NCBI GenBank assembly: GCA_041494885.1
Contig: JBGQBO010000003.1
Coordinates: 1 to 64,000, forward strand
From: JAIQFV01 sp041494885
Lineage (GTDB): Bacteria > Acidobacteriota > Terriglobia > JAIQFV01
Direction: 5' to 3'
Length of the DNA: 64,000 bases
Shown piece after piece: positions 53,870 to 62,915 of the stretch. The translations under genes were made by a program, and so were the position numbers. Numbering within the stretch: position 1 is the stretch's first letter; each line of letters begins with the position of its first letter. The notes beneath the pieces are model-generated. The model did no database searches, was not told where the DNA came from, and saw only the letters and a program-made list of their open reading frames with translations.

Positions 53870-55657
53870 CTACTCCAGGACTGTTTTCCAGCCTCGACGG
53901 TTGAGATCCCAATAGATGACGTACCCGGCAACCACGGCGATAACAAGAAATCCTATCCCCATTCCCATCTGCCCAAAAATGATCTTACCCACGCCGAACA
54001 GGGTCATATAGACCATAACGCAACCCGAGATCCAATCGAGGAAATTGTAGAAGGCGTCATGGTTGGGTGCAACGTCGGCAGCTTCCCGCGCGATGGGTCC
54101 CCACAGGGCCGCGCTCGGTCGGACCCGCCGATAAAAAGAGAGCAAAATCTCTTTCTTCTCAGCACCGGTCATCAGGGTCACGGTGAGCCAGACCGTGGTT
54201 GAACAAGCGACCGTAATAATGACAATCCACGCAAAGTCGCGAGGGTTGTTGCTGCTCATTTTGAAGTAGAACTGCAGCCCTAGCGAGACGACAAACGAGG
54301 TAGCCATTGCCGCGACCTCGCTCCAAGCATTGATTCGCCACCAGAACCAGCGCAAGATGTAAACGCTTCCGGTCCCTGCCCCGATCGCTATCAGGAACTT
54401 CCATGCACCTGCGATCGAGTCCTGGTAGTAGGTGACCACACAGGATATCAGCATGATGAAAATCGTGGCCACCTGGGAGACCGTGACATAATGCTTCTCG
54501 TTTCGCCCCTTCAGCAAAAAGCGTTTGTAAAAATCATTGACCAAATATGAGGCGCCCCAATTCAGCTGCGTGCCGATGGTGGACATGTAGGCGGCGGCGA
54601 ATGCAGCGATCATCACCCCTCGAAGCGCCACGGGAAAAACGTTGGGGTCGACAATAGTTTTGATGAATCCGGATTCCTTGTCGACCAGCGTGGGGTATAA
54701 AACCAGCGAGCAGAGCGCCGTTAAGATCCACGGCCAGGGTCGCATCGCATAATGGGCGATATTGAACCAGAGGGTGGCCAATAATGAGTTCTTCTCATCC
54801 TTGGCACAGAAGATTCGTTGAGCAATGTAGCCTCCGCCGCCCGGCTCCGCCCCCGGGTACCACGTAGCCCACCAGTTTATGGCAATGTAAACAAAGAAGG
54901 TGATCATCGGCATCCACGGCGACCCAACGGTAGGGGTAAATGAGAGAATCGAGCCTTGACCTCCGCTTGCGGCCTCCTTGGCCGCATCGAGTGCCATCAG
55001 CTTTTCCTTCAACATGCCCATGCCCCCGACCGCTTTGACCGAGAAATAAGCCAGAATGATGACCATGCCCATTTTTAACACAAACTGAAAAAGGTCCATG
55101 ACCAGCACGCCCCAGAGTCCTGAAAGAGTTGAAATCATGGCCGTCACAAGCATAATGGCAAAGACGAGCATGAGGGCATGGAGTTTGGTGACTCCGAAGA
55201 TGATCATCAAGATCTTGACCATGGCAAGATTAACCCATCCCATGATGATGCAATTAATGGGGAGCCCAAGGTAAAGCGATCGAAACCCGCGGAGGAAAGC
55301 CGCTGGTTTACCGCTATACCGGATTTCTGCAAACTCGACATCCGTAAGGACACCTGCCCGGCGCCAGAGACGGGCATAAAAGAACACGGTGAGCATCCCA
55401 CTCATCAGCATGCTCCACCACAACCAGTTACCCGCTATGCCATAGCTGGCTACCATTCCGGTGACCGCCAGGGGAGTATCCGCGGCGAATGTGGTCGCCA
55501 CCATTGAAGTTCCCGCCAACCACCAGGAGACATTCCGCCCACTGACAAAGAAGTCTTCAGTCGAACCTGTGGCACGCTTCCGGTAATAAAGGCCAATGAT
55601 GATATTGAACAGAAAATATGCCGCGATGGCGAGCCAGTCAATCCAGGTGAGTTGCAA
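53870..55657 (-). CDS. Sodium/solute symporter (SSS family)
   Basis: A 595-residue membrane protein with about 14 predicted helices. It starts with TTG six bases after GGAGG. SSS landmarks include ATTFAADTPLAVTGM, the GAEPGGGGYIAQRIF region, and AAAYMSTIGTQLNWGASYLVNDFY. SSS proteins move sugars, amino acids or sialic acid with sodium. The context points to an amino sugar or muropeptide-derived solute. Confidence 0.9.
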   Translation of the reverse strand: MQLTWIDWLAIAAYFLFNIIIGLYYRKRATGSTEDFFVSGRNVSWWLAGTSMVATTFAADTPLAVTGMVASYGIAGNWLWWSMLMSGMLTVFFYARLWRRAGVLTDVEFAEIRYSGKPAAFLRGFRSLYLGLPINCIIMGWVNLAMVKILMIIFGVTKLHALMLVFAIMLVTAMISTLSGLWGVLVMDLFQFVLKMGMVIILAYFSVKAVGGMGMLKEKLMALDAAKEAASGGQGSILSFTPTVGSPWMPMITFFVYIAINWWATWYPGAEPGGGGYIAQRIFCAKDEKNSLLATLWFNIAHYAMRPWPWILTALCSLVLYPTLVDKESGFIKTIVDPNVFPVALRGVMIAAFAAAYMSTIGTQLNWGASYLVNDFYKRFLLKGRNEKHYVTVSQVATIFIMLISCVVTYYQDSIAGAWKFLIAIGAGTGSVYILRWFWWRINAWSEVAAMATSFVVSLGLQFYFKMSSNNPRDFAWIVIITVACSTTVWLTVTLMTGAEKKEILLSFYRRVRPSAALWGPIAREAADVAPNHDAFYNFLDWISGCVMVYMTLFGVGKIIFGQMGMGIGFLVIAVVAGYVIYWDLNRRGWKTVLE

Positions 55658-55809
55658 GTGAAGCCTCCAAGGAGATAGGAGTTAGAAATAACAGCCGTCT
55701 TTGATCGGTCTCATGCGCTGACCCGAGTTAGCCTTTGGTGCTTCGCGACGATCTTCCGACCGATCCTGCTTGCGGCGGGAACGGCCAACGGATGGCACGA
55801 CATAGGCCC

Positions 55810-56745
55810 TTAGAAAAGTCTATTACCCAGGAAATTCGCTCGGGCCAGCATGAGGGCTCCCTCCACTGCGGACTTCCTGGGAAAGCAGACGTTCGCGCGC
55901 GGAGCAAATCGGTGAACATACCATGCGAAGGAATCGCGGACCTGCCTGCTGGAGTGAAACACCCCGCCGGCAGTGCCGCAGATGAAATCCTGGTTGTGCA
56001 GGTCCAGTTTACGAACGACCGCTTCAGCGGTGGAAGAAAGATCGTGCCCAGCCCGTTCAAGAAGTTTGTTGGCAATGATATCCCCCCCGTCAGCCACGGA
56101 TTGGACAAGAGGAAACAAAGAGGCGATTCGACCGGCGGTGGTGTAATCCCGGTGAATCGCGATCAACAGGTTATCGACATTTTCGGCGCCGAGTTCATCG
56201 AGAAAAGCCTGCGTCAGCCGCGTTGGCGGCTCGAGTCCGTCATGAGCTCGAAAGACTTCATTGAAGGCATTCCGGACGATGTCGTAGCCGCTTCCGAAAT
56301 CATCGACAATGTGACCCCATCCACCGGCCCGCGCACGTTGACGCTGAGCGTTCATGCCATAGGCGATAGACCCAGTGCCCGAAATGACCACCATTCCCGG
56401 TTCTCCCTCCGTGGCTCCCATCAGAGCGGTGGTCGCATCACCGACGACAGAGATCCTGTCGATGGGAATGATTTTGGAGAGGATTTCGATGATCTGTTTC
56501 TGGATCGTCGGCCGATCGACTCCTGCCAACCCGGCGCATATGGAGACGACCTCCGATCGGGAGGCCCGGGCATTCGTGAGAGAACCATCAATAACGTTTT
56601 CGAGTGCGGCGGCCGAGGCCGCCGCGTCCACCTTGAATACGTTGGACGGACCGGCTTCAAACCGGCCGAGAATCTCGCCGTCTTCTCTCGCGGCAGCCGC
56701 TTCGGTTTTGGTTCCACCCCCGTCGATGCCGATCAGGATCTTCAT
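55810..56745 (-). CDS. BadF/BcrA-type sugar kinase (N-acetylglucosamine/MurNAc kinase-like)
   Basis: A 311-residue ASKHA kinase: IGIDGGGTKTEAAAA (phosphate 1), VVISGTGSIAYGM (phosphate 2) and GDGGDIIANKLL area; C-terminal FICGTAGGVFHSS. Relatives phosphorylate GlcNAc or MurNAc. Next to murQ and nagA, a role in making MurNAc-6-phosphate or GlcNAc-6-phosphate from imported sugar is likely. Confidence 0.85.
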   Translation of the reverse strand: MKILIGIDGGGTKTEAAAAREDGEILGRFEAGPSNVFKVDAAASAAALENVIDGSLTNARASRSEVVSICAGLAGVDRPTIQKQIIEILSKIIPIDRISVVGDATTALMGATEGEPGMVVISGTGSIAYGMNAQRQRARAGGWGHIVDDFGSGYDIVRNAFNEVFRAHDGLEPPTRLTQAFLDELGAENVDNLLIAIHRDYTTAGRIASLFPLVQSVADGGDIIANKLLERAGHDLSSTAEAVVRKLDLHNQDFICGTAGGVFHSSRQVRDSFAWYVHRFAPRANVCFPRKSAVEGALMLARANFLGNRLF

Positions 56746-56880
56746 AAAATAACTTCTTCCGATTGGCGCTCTCCAAATTCATCTTTCCGCGGGATCCCAA
56801 CGTCGTGGAAAAATCCCCCCCGGGCCATTAATCTCATGATCGAGCCGATCCCCAACCAGAAAAGACACAGCCGCGTCATT

Positions 56881-57921
56881 TCAGACTGTACGGGTGATCT
56901 TACTGAGAGACCGCGGTGTGTCGGGACTCAGTCCCTTCGTCTCCGCGAGCAGGGCGGCGAACAATTGGCCGGGAACGATGTAGGGGATTGGAGAATAGAG
57001 ATCATCGATCCGGTCACGCACTCTCAGGGGGCGCGTTGCGAACTTAAGGATTTGAGGTTCACTCGATATGATCACAGTCTCAGCTTTTAAGCCCACCAGT
57101 TGGCGTGTGAGTCTGAGCATGCCAGGGTAGGCTCTTCCAGGCGCAGCAAAGAGAATGACGGGGAAACCGCCTTCAACCATGGCAATCGGACCATGGAGAA
57201 AATCGGCTGATGAAAATCGCTCCGCCATGACATAGCAGGTCTCCATCAACTTGATGCCCAACTCAAAGGCATTGGCGTAGTTGAGACCCCGGCCGACCAC
57301 GGCGCACTGTCGCATGAAGCGGTAGCGTTCCACGATCTCGCGAATGGTCTTTTTCAACATGAGGGATCGGGCCGTCCATTGGGGGATCCGCGAGAGGGGT
57401 TTGCTCCATGCATTGGGGAAGCCTCGGAGGGATGCCGCCAGAAGATAAAGCACCATCAACTGGGTCGTGTACGTCTTGGTTGCGGCCACACTTCTTTCCT
57501 GCCCTGCCCGCGTCACAAAAACTTCATCCACCAGGGTTGCCAAGGTCGAACGGGAATCGTTGGTAATGCCGATGGTCAGCGCCCCGCACTGCTTTGCATG
57601 CTGGATCGTCAAGTTAATATCGGTGGATTCTCCGGATTGGGAGATTCCGATAGCCAGAGCGTTGGAAAGGCGCAGCTTGGCCCGGTAGAGGGTGTGAACT
57701 GAGGGGGCGGCCAGGGACACGGGAATACCCGTTGTAATTTCCAGCAGGTAGCGCCCGAATTGAGCGGCATTATCGGATGTTCCTCGGGCGACCAACACGA
57801 TCAGTGAAGGATTCTTTTTCAGGAGAATTCTGCTCAATCGCTCAGCATGCTTCCATTCCGAATTCAAGGTGCGTTCGAGTACTCGAGGTTGCTCATCGAT
57901 TTCCTGAAGCATCAAGGACAT
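56881..57921 (-). CDS. SIS-domain amino-sugar isomerase/deaminase (GlmS-like C-terminal half)
   Basis: A 346-residue protein with two SIS domains and no glutaminase domain: LVARGTSDNAAQFGRYLLE, IGISQSGESTDI (sugar-phosphate loop), RSVAATKTYTTQL and FSSADFLHGPIAMVEGGFP. The stand-alone form fits GlmD/AgaS/FrlB-type enzymes. In this locus it would turn glucosamine-6-phosphate into fructose-6-phosphate. The ATG at 57921 after GGAGGGG is chosen; the frame extends 35 codons further. Confidence 0.86.
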   Translation of the reverse strand: MSLMLQEIDEQPRVLERTLNSEWKHAERLSRILLKKNPSLIVLVARGTSDNAAQFGRYLLEITTGIPVSLAAPSVHTLYRAKLRLSNALAIGISQSGESTDINLTIQHAKQCGALTIGITNDSRSTLATLVDEVFVTRAGQERSVAATKTYTTQLMVLYLLAASLRGFPNAWSKPLSRIPQWTARSLMLKKTIREIVERYRFMRQCAVVGRGLNYANAFELGIKLMETCYVMAERFSSADFLHGPIAMVEGGFPVILFAAPGRAYPGMLRLTRQLVGLKAETVIISSEPQILKFATRPLRVRDRIDDLYSPIPYIVPGQLFAALLAETKGLSPDTPRSLSKITRTV

Positions 57922-58182
57922 GAAGATGATCGCCCCTCCATTGGGCGAGTCTGCCGTGGCGGACGAGACGGGTGCCTCTGCACTGCTCGTATTCGGCAAA
58001 GCCCGATCGTTGCGAAATTGTAACACAAAAAAACCATGGGAAGGTTTGGGGCTGACATTTCCGGGCTATGCGCCGGTGTCCACGAGTTCCTGACCCTGAG
58101 AGAACCTCTGCTCATTTGCATCCATGAAATCTTGAGTGAGAAATGGGTTTGGAAAGACCGCCAAGGCTAGACCGGACTCTCT

Positions 58183-59142
58183 CTATTTTGAACGATTCAA
58201 AGCATCGTTCAATCCCTCCCCAAAGAGATTGAAGGCCAGGACGACAAGAAATATCGCCGCCCCTGGTGCAAGAATCCATGGCCGCTCCGTGAGCGCCGTT
58301 ACATCGAGGGCCGTGGCCAGCATGGTCCCCCAGCTTGGATCAGGTTCCTGAATTCCCAGTCCAAGGAAGGAAAGGGCAATCTCCCCCAGGATGTAATACG
58401 GAATACTGAGCAGGGCTTGCGCCGTCAGGAAAGGTGCGGTATTTGGGAGTACGTGCCGGTAGAGAACCCGGACTCGGGTGGCTCCCACGGCCCGGGCGGC
58501 CTCAACGAAATCATTTTCGCGAAGCGAAAGGACCATCCCGCGGATGACGCGGGCAATGGATCCCCAGTTGATCAGGGAGAGAATGCTGATGATCAAAAAA
58601 AAGCTTGCCGTGGACGAAAGCTGTTTGGGAAAAACGGACCGCAGGGTGAGCAGAAGGTAAAGTCCCGGCAGGGCCATGAACAGCTCTGAACCGCGCATGG
58701 TCACCTGATCGACCCAACCTCCCAGGAATCCCGAAAGTCCTCCCAGCAGCATCCCGAAGAAGAAGGAAATGACCACGCCCAGAACGCCAACCAGAAGCGA
58801 GATTCTTGCGCCAAACAACAGGCGGGAAAAAATATCACGGCCGAAATCATCGCTTCCAAGTAAAAAGAAGGGATGTTCGTTCCCTGAGCCGAACAGGTGC
58901 CACCGCGATGAAACGAGCCCGAGCCATCGATAAGAATCCCCAGGGACAAAGAAACGGATCGCCGGGCGACCCCCTTCGGGAAGGGCACTGTCAGAGAAGG
59001 GGGCCGAGTTGAATGAGCTCCGATGTTGACGAGTTGGGGAATAGGGGGCCACGAAATCAGCTCCCAGAGCCATAAGAATGAACAGGAGGAGGAGCATCGA
59101 TCCTCCTAACATCCTTCGATTCGGTAAGACCCCTGTCTTCAT
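58183..59142 (-). CDS. ABC peptide transporter permease (DppC-like)
   Basis: A 319-residue permease: N-terminal TM helix, then the large periplasmic loop with GRDIFSRLLFGARISLLVGV, and the EAA motif region FVEAARAVGATRVRVLYRHVLPN typical of DppC/OppC. About six helices. It works with the DppB-like protein upstream. The loop of about 90 residues between helix 1 and 2 is longer than in E. coli DppC. Confidence 0.9.
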   Translation of the reverse strand: MKTGVLPNRRMLGGSMLLLLFILMALGADFVAPYSPTRQHRSSFNSAPFSDSALPEGGRPAIRFFVPGDSYRWLGLVSSRWHLFGSGNEHPFFLLGSDDFGRDIFSRLLFGARISLLVGVLGVVISFFFGMLLGGLSGFLGGWVDQVTMRGSELFMALPGLYLLLTLRSVFPKQLSSTASFFLIISILSLINWGSIARVIRGMVLSLRENDFVEAARAVGATRVRVLYRHVLPNTAPFLTAQALLSIPYYILGEIALSFLGLGIQEPDPSWGTMLATALDVTALTERPWILAPGAAIFLVVLAFNLFGEGLNDALNRSK

Positions 59143-59236
59143 GACTGGAAGCTCCACTCCCGTGAAGGAACCATGGGCCTCCGAATCCAGAACGTCAAAT
59201 CAAACATCATGAATGGATCCTCCGGCCTCAGAAACT

Positions 59237-60208
59237 CTAAACAGAATCGATCTTGATCCTTGGATCATTCAACGCGATCAACAAGTCAGCTAACAGATTT
59301 CCACCAATCAGCATGAGAGAAGCCAGCGTGAGAGAACCCATCACAAGATACAGATCGCGACCCAAGAGCGCCTCATAGGTCAGGCGCCCCAATCCTGGCC
59401 AGGACATGATGATCTCCACAAGAAATGCCCCGTTGAGCAGGTTGGCCACTGAAAATCCGAAGAGCGAGATGAGCGGATTCAGGGCATTGCGCATGGCATG
59501 ACTTAGCAGAATGCGCGAGGGATTCAATCCCTTGGCACGGGCGGCCATGATGAATGGATCATCCAGCACGGTGGAGAGGTTGGCGCGCGTCTGACGGAAA
59601 TAGACAATAGCCGGATTGACCGAGAGCACAAGGGCCGGCAGGGCAAGATGGTGAAGCAGGTCACGGCAGCGATCCAACCACCCCAGTTCTGTTGCGTCCA
59701 GCCGTTCCCGTCCCCCAATGGGGAACCACCCCGTCTTTGCGGCAAAAAGGAGAGCGAGCAAAGCGAGCAGCACCGTGGGCATGGAGACGCCCACCGAGGA
59801 GAGGAAATGGATGAGACGATCAGACCAGGAATCCTTCTTGACAGCGCAGAGGATACCCAGGGGGAGAGCCACGATCAGAGCCAGGGTGAGAGCGGCGGTG
59901 GAAAGTAACAAAGTGTTGGCAACATAAGTTCCGATAACTTCCGTGACAGGACGCTGATAGGCAAACGAATAGCCGAAATTTCCCCGGGCGATCTGGCCCA
60001 TCCATTTGACGTATTGGACATACCACGGTTGATTCAGCCCAAACTTCAGCCGGGCGGCCTCGATGGTCGAGGCATCAATCTGCGGATTAAGCTGCATGGA
60101 TGAAAGAAAATCACCCTGGGCGGTATGCATCAGGAGAAAAGAAAGAAGAGTCACTCCCAGGAACAGAGGGACCGAAGCAAGCAACCGGGGCATGAGACGG
60201 CGGAACAT
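59237..60208 (-). CDS. ABC peptide transporter permease (DppB-like)
   Basis: A 323-residue permease with the DppB pattern: LASVPLFLGVTLLSFLLMH helix, FGLNQPWYVQYVKWMGQIARGNFGYS loop (in parts), and the EAA-type motif MAARAKGLNPSRILLSHAMRNA. The ATG at 60208 (MFRRLMPRLL) fits the family; the frame runs up to a TTG at 60253. No binding protein or ATPase lies next to it, so those must be encoded elsewhere. Confidence 0.88.
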   Translation of the reverse strand: MFRRLMPRLLASVPLFLGVTLLSFLLMHTAQGDFLSSMQLNPQIDASTIEAARLKFGLNQPWYVQYVKWMGQIARGNFGYSFAYQRPVTEVIGTYVANTLLLSTAALTLALIVALPLGILCAVKKDSWSDRLIHFLSSVGVSMPTVLLALLALLFAAKTGWFPIGGRERLDATELGWLDRCRDLLHHLALPALVLSVNPAIVYFRQTRANLSTVLDDPFIMAARAKGLNPSRILLSHAMRNALNPLISLFGFSVANLLNGAFLVEIIMSWPGLGRLTYEALLGRDLYLVMGSLTLASLMLIGGNLLADLLIALNDPRIKIDSV

Positions 60209-60263
60209 GGTCAGATTATATCGGGCGGTTCTCAAATTATGAATGGAAAACAAGACGGGATCG

Positions 60264-60300
60264 AAAAAAAAGCCCGCGCGGAGGAGGAGACGCGCAGGCT
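60264..60300 (-). terminator. Rho-independent terminator of the c-di-GMP gene
   Basis: On the minus strand, AGCCTGCGCG and CGCGCGGGCT form a near-perfect stem followed by TTTTTTT, 46 bases after the stop at 60346. It also sets the left boundary of the permease operon. Confidence 0.92.
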
Positions 60301-60345
60301 GAGGTTGTTGCTTTGGTTGGAAGAGACCCGTTCAGTGAATTAATA

Positions 60346-62832
60346 TCATTGGATCGGAAACGTTTTCTCCTCTTCAGAAGTATCCATGGCGAATTCAATT
60401 TGCTCGCGCCGTTTCTTTTGGGTGAACTTGTTGGCATACATGCGCGAGTCGGCGACGGCGAGGAGGGTATCGGCGTCGTTCCCATCCTGGGGAAACGTGG
60501 CGGCCCCAACACTGAGGGAAAGCTTAATGAATCGACCAAACCGTTTTTCGGATTGGATTCCTTCGATGGCCGCTTGCACCTGGTCAATTTTTTTGTGGAT
60601 ATCCTCTCCCACAAGTCCCGGCAGCGCAGCCATGAACTCATCTCCCCCCAGGCGCGCAACAAAATCGTAGTCGCGCAATGTACTCCTCAAGAACTTCGCA
60701 ATTTGGCGGAGCACCTTGTCGCCGACCGCATGGCCGAAGGTGTCATTTACTTCCTTGAAGAAATTCAGGTCCATCGCCAGCACAGTCAACGGCGTTCCGT
60801 TTCGCCGGGCGCGCGCAATCTCCTCGTCCAGCTTGAGAAACATGTGTCGAGAATTGGGAAGGCCCGTCAAATCGTCAGTCAAGGAATTCTCATAGGTCTG
60901 CTCAAACGTAATCGCGTTTTTGATGGCGAGAGCCGTCTTGGCGGCGATCAACTCGAGCACGCGGAGGTTGTCCCCGACAAATTTGTTGGGGGTTTCATCG
61001 TAAAGGGTAATAACACTGAGAACTTCCTCATTGACCTTGAGGGGCACTGACATGGCGGATCGCATCAGGGTAAATCGTGCGGGGTCCCCCAGGTACCCGA
61101 ACTCCACCAGTGGATTGGCGTTGATCAGTGGACGTTTGTTCTCAGCGACCCAGCCGGTGACGCCCTCTCCCAGGGGAATGGCCAAATCGGAGAAGGTCTC
61201 TTTCTCTTTCCCGTCGATATATTGGGGGACCAGTTTGTCCTCCTGACGCAGGTAAGTCACGCAGCAATCGCAGGGGATGACCTTCCTGATCTTTGAGGCG
61301 ATGAGGTTCAACGTCTCCACTAGATTGAGGCTGGTTCCGACGGTTTGGATAAGTTCGTACAGTGAGTAGACCTCCTGGTTGGCAGCGGCGATGTTCCTGA
61401 GATGATTGATCTGGGTGACCTCGCTGTAACCGGTGGCGGGTCGAGCCAGGGCCTCCGCCCGGGGGTTCGTGTGATAAGAGAAGGAGGGGAGATTTGCGGA
61501 AACCCGGTGCGCTTCCTGGGCAGCGGCCTGAGCCTCATTCTCGAGGCTGGGGTATAAAGTTTCGAAGAGTTCGACGACCTTCGGATCAAACGCCTTTCCC
61601 TTCTGCTCGTGGATATATCGCATGGCTTCTTCCGTAGGCAATGCCCGGCGATAGGGGCGATCCGAAGCAAGCGCGTCAAAACAATCCACCACCGAAAGGA
61701 TGCGCGCGGTGATAGGAATTTCTTCCCCCGCCAGGCCGTTCGGATAACCTGTGCCATCATACTTTTCATGATGACACAGAACCACCGGCACAACAGGGTA
61801 TGGGAAGTTGACCGCTGAGAGAATCTCTGCCCCCACGAGAGGGTGAACTTTCATGCGGTTGAATTCCTCCGGAGTCAATTTTCCGGGTTTGTTGAGAATG
61901 TACTCCGGCACTGCCAGCTTACCCACATCATGGAGCAAAGCCCCGGCCTTGATCGAGTGGAGTTCATCCTCACTCAGATTCATGGCGGTGCCCAGCCCCG
62001 TCGCAAAGATTCGAACGCGTTGCAGATGCAGGTGCGTGGTTTCGTCTTTGGCATCGATGGCCAGCGCCAGCGTTTCGATCGTTCGCAAATGGAGATCTGC
62101 CATGTCAAGTAAATGCCGGTGACTCTCCTCCAGGCGGCCCATGTACATCTTGTGAGTATAATAAGTGAGGTATAGAGGCGGAAGTGCGAGGAAGACGACG
62201 GCGATCCCGTACTTCTGATAGAAAACGGTCAAGGCCCAGGCGATTGAAGCACCCACATAAAAGCTGGGAGCCGTCCAGTAGAAGTTTTCCAGCCAAACGT
62301 GCCGCAGATTTCTAGTTTGACTTAACGAGATTACAATGCTGAGCAGAATAGTGCTGACCAAAAAATACACTGAAGTGGCTATAACTAGTGGAAGTATTAG
62401 GAAGCTCCCGTGGGACCAGCTCAGCCCGTTGGCGACCGCGTGGATTGTGGCGGAAGCGAGCATTACACTGATCACCAAGTTCCCAACATTGAAGGTAATA
62501 CGATCTACCCGATAACGAGTTTTTTCTGCCTTAACGTACCCGGCTAGGGCGCAAACAGCGGCTATGAGTATAGTTTCGTTTGATCCAAGGAGTAGCATGC
62601 TCGTAAACACAAAAGCATACGAAACACTGATTGAGCCAGTTGACGAGGGAAGAGGAACCTGGACGGACGCTGATATAGCACCGAGAACTGCCAAAGTGAG
62701 AAGTTCTTTCCAGTGAGTCTGGTACGATGCGTTGATGGCAGCGTTTATAAGAAGGTACCCGCCTATAGTTGAAGTAAGAAGTATACAAATATTCAGGACA
62801 GGTATCTTTTGGGACACCTTACTCAAATTCAA
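60346..62832 (-). CDS. Membrane HD-GYP/GAF/GGDEF c-di-GMP protein
   Basis: An 828-residue protein. Residues ~1-230 carry about six membrane helices. An HD-GYP phosphodiesterase follows: LLHDVGKLAVPEYIL (HD), HHEKYDGTGYP (GYP; about residue 350). A GAF domain covers about 500-650. The C-terminal GGDEF has RLGGDEF (about 755), the intact cyclase motif. So it may both make and degrade c-di-GMP, with GAF as sensor. The start is TTG after GAGGAGG. Confidence 0.93.
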   Translation of the reverse strand: MNLSKVSQKIPVLNICILLTSTIGGYLLINAAINASYQTHWKELLTLAVLGAISASVQVPLPSSTGSISVSYAFVFTSMLLLGSNETILIAAVCALAGYVKAEKTRYRVDRITFNVGNLVISVMLASATIHAVANGLSWSHGSFLILPLVIATSVYFLVSTILLSIVISLSQTRNLRHVWLENFYWTAPSFYVGASIAWALTVFYQKYGIAVVFLALPPLYLTYYTHKMYMGRLEESHRHLLDMADLHLRTIETLALAIDAKDETTHLHLQRVRIFATGLGTAMNLSEDELHSIKAGALLHDVGKLAVPEYILNKPGKLTPEEFNRMKVHPLVGAEILSAVNFPYPVVPVVLCHHEKYDGTGYPNGLAGEEIPITARILSVVDCFDALASDRPYRRALPTEEAMRYIHEQKGKAFDPKVVELFETLYPSLENEAQAAAQEAHRVSANLPSFSYHTNPRAEALARPATGYSEVTQINHLRNIAAANQEVYSLYELIQTVGTSLNLVETLNLIASKIRKVIPCDCCVTYLRQEDKLVPQYIDGKEKETFSDLAIPLGEGVTGWVAENKRPLINANPLVEFGYLGDPARFTLMRSAMSVPLKVNEEVLSVITLYDETPNKFVGDNLRVLELIAAKTALAIKNAITFEQTYENSLTDDLTGLPNSRHMFLKLDEEIARARRNGTPLTVLAMDLNFFKEVNDTFGHAVGDKVLRQIAKFLRSTLRDYDFVARLGGDEFMAALPGLVGEDIHKKIDQVQAAIEGIQSEKRFGRFIKLSLSVGAATFPQDGNDADTLLAVADSRMYANKFTQKKRREQIEFAMDTSEEEKTFPIQ

Positions 62833-62915
62833 GTTTCCTCCTCAGGATACTACTCGATTTCAGAGATGAAGGATCCTGCACAATGGGGGCACATAACCCT
62901 TGCTTAAAACCATCC

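Noticed and set aside
55735..57090. A 451-residue plus-strand open frame
   Set aside because: It lies antisense to the sugar kinase and the SIS gene, with no recognisable domain.
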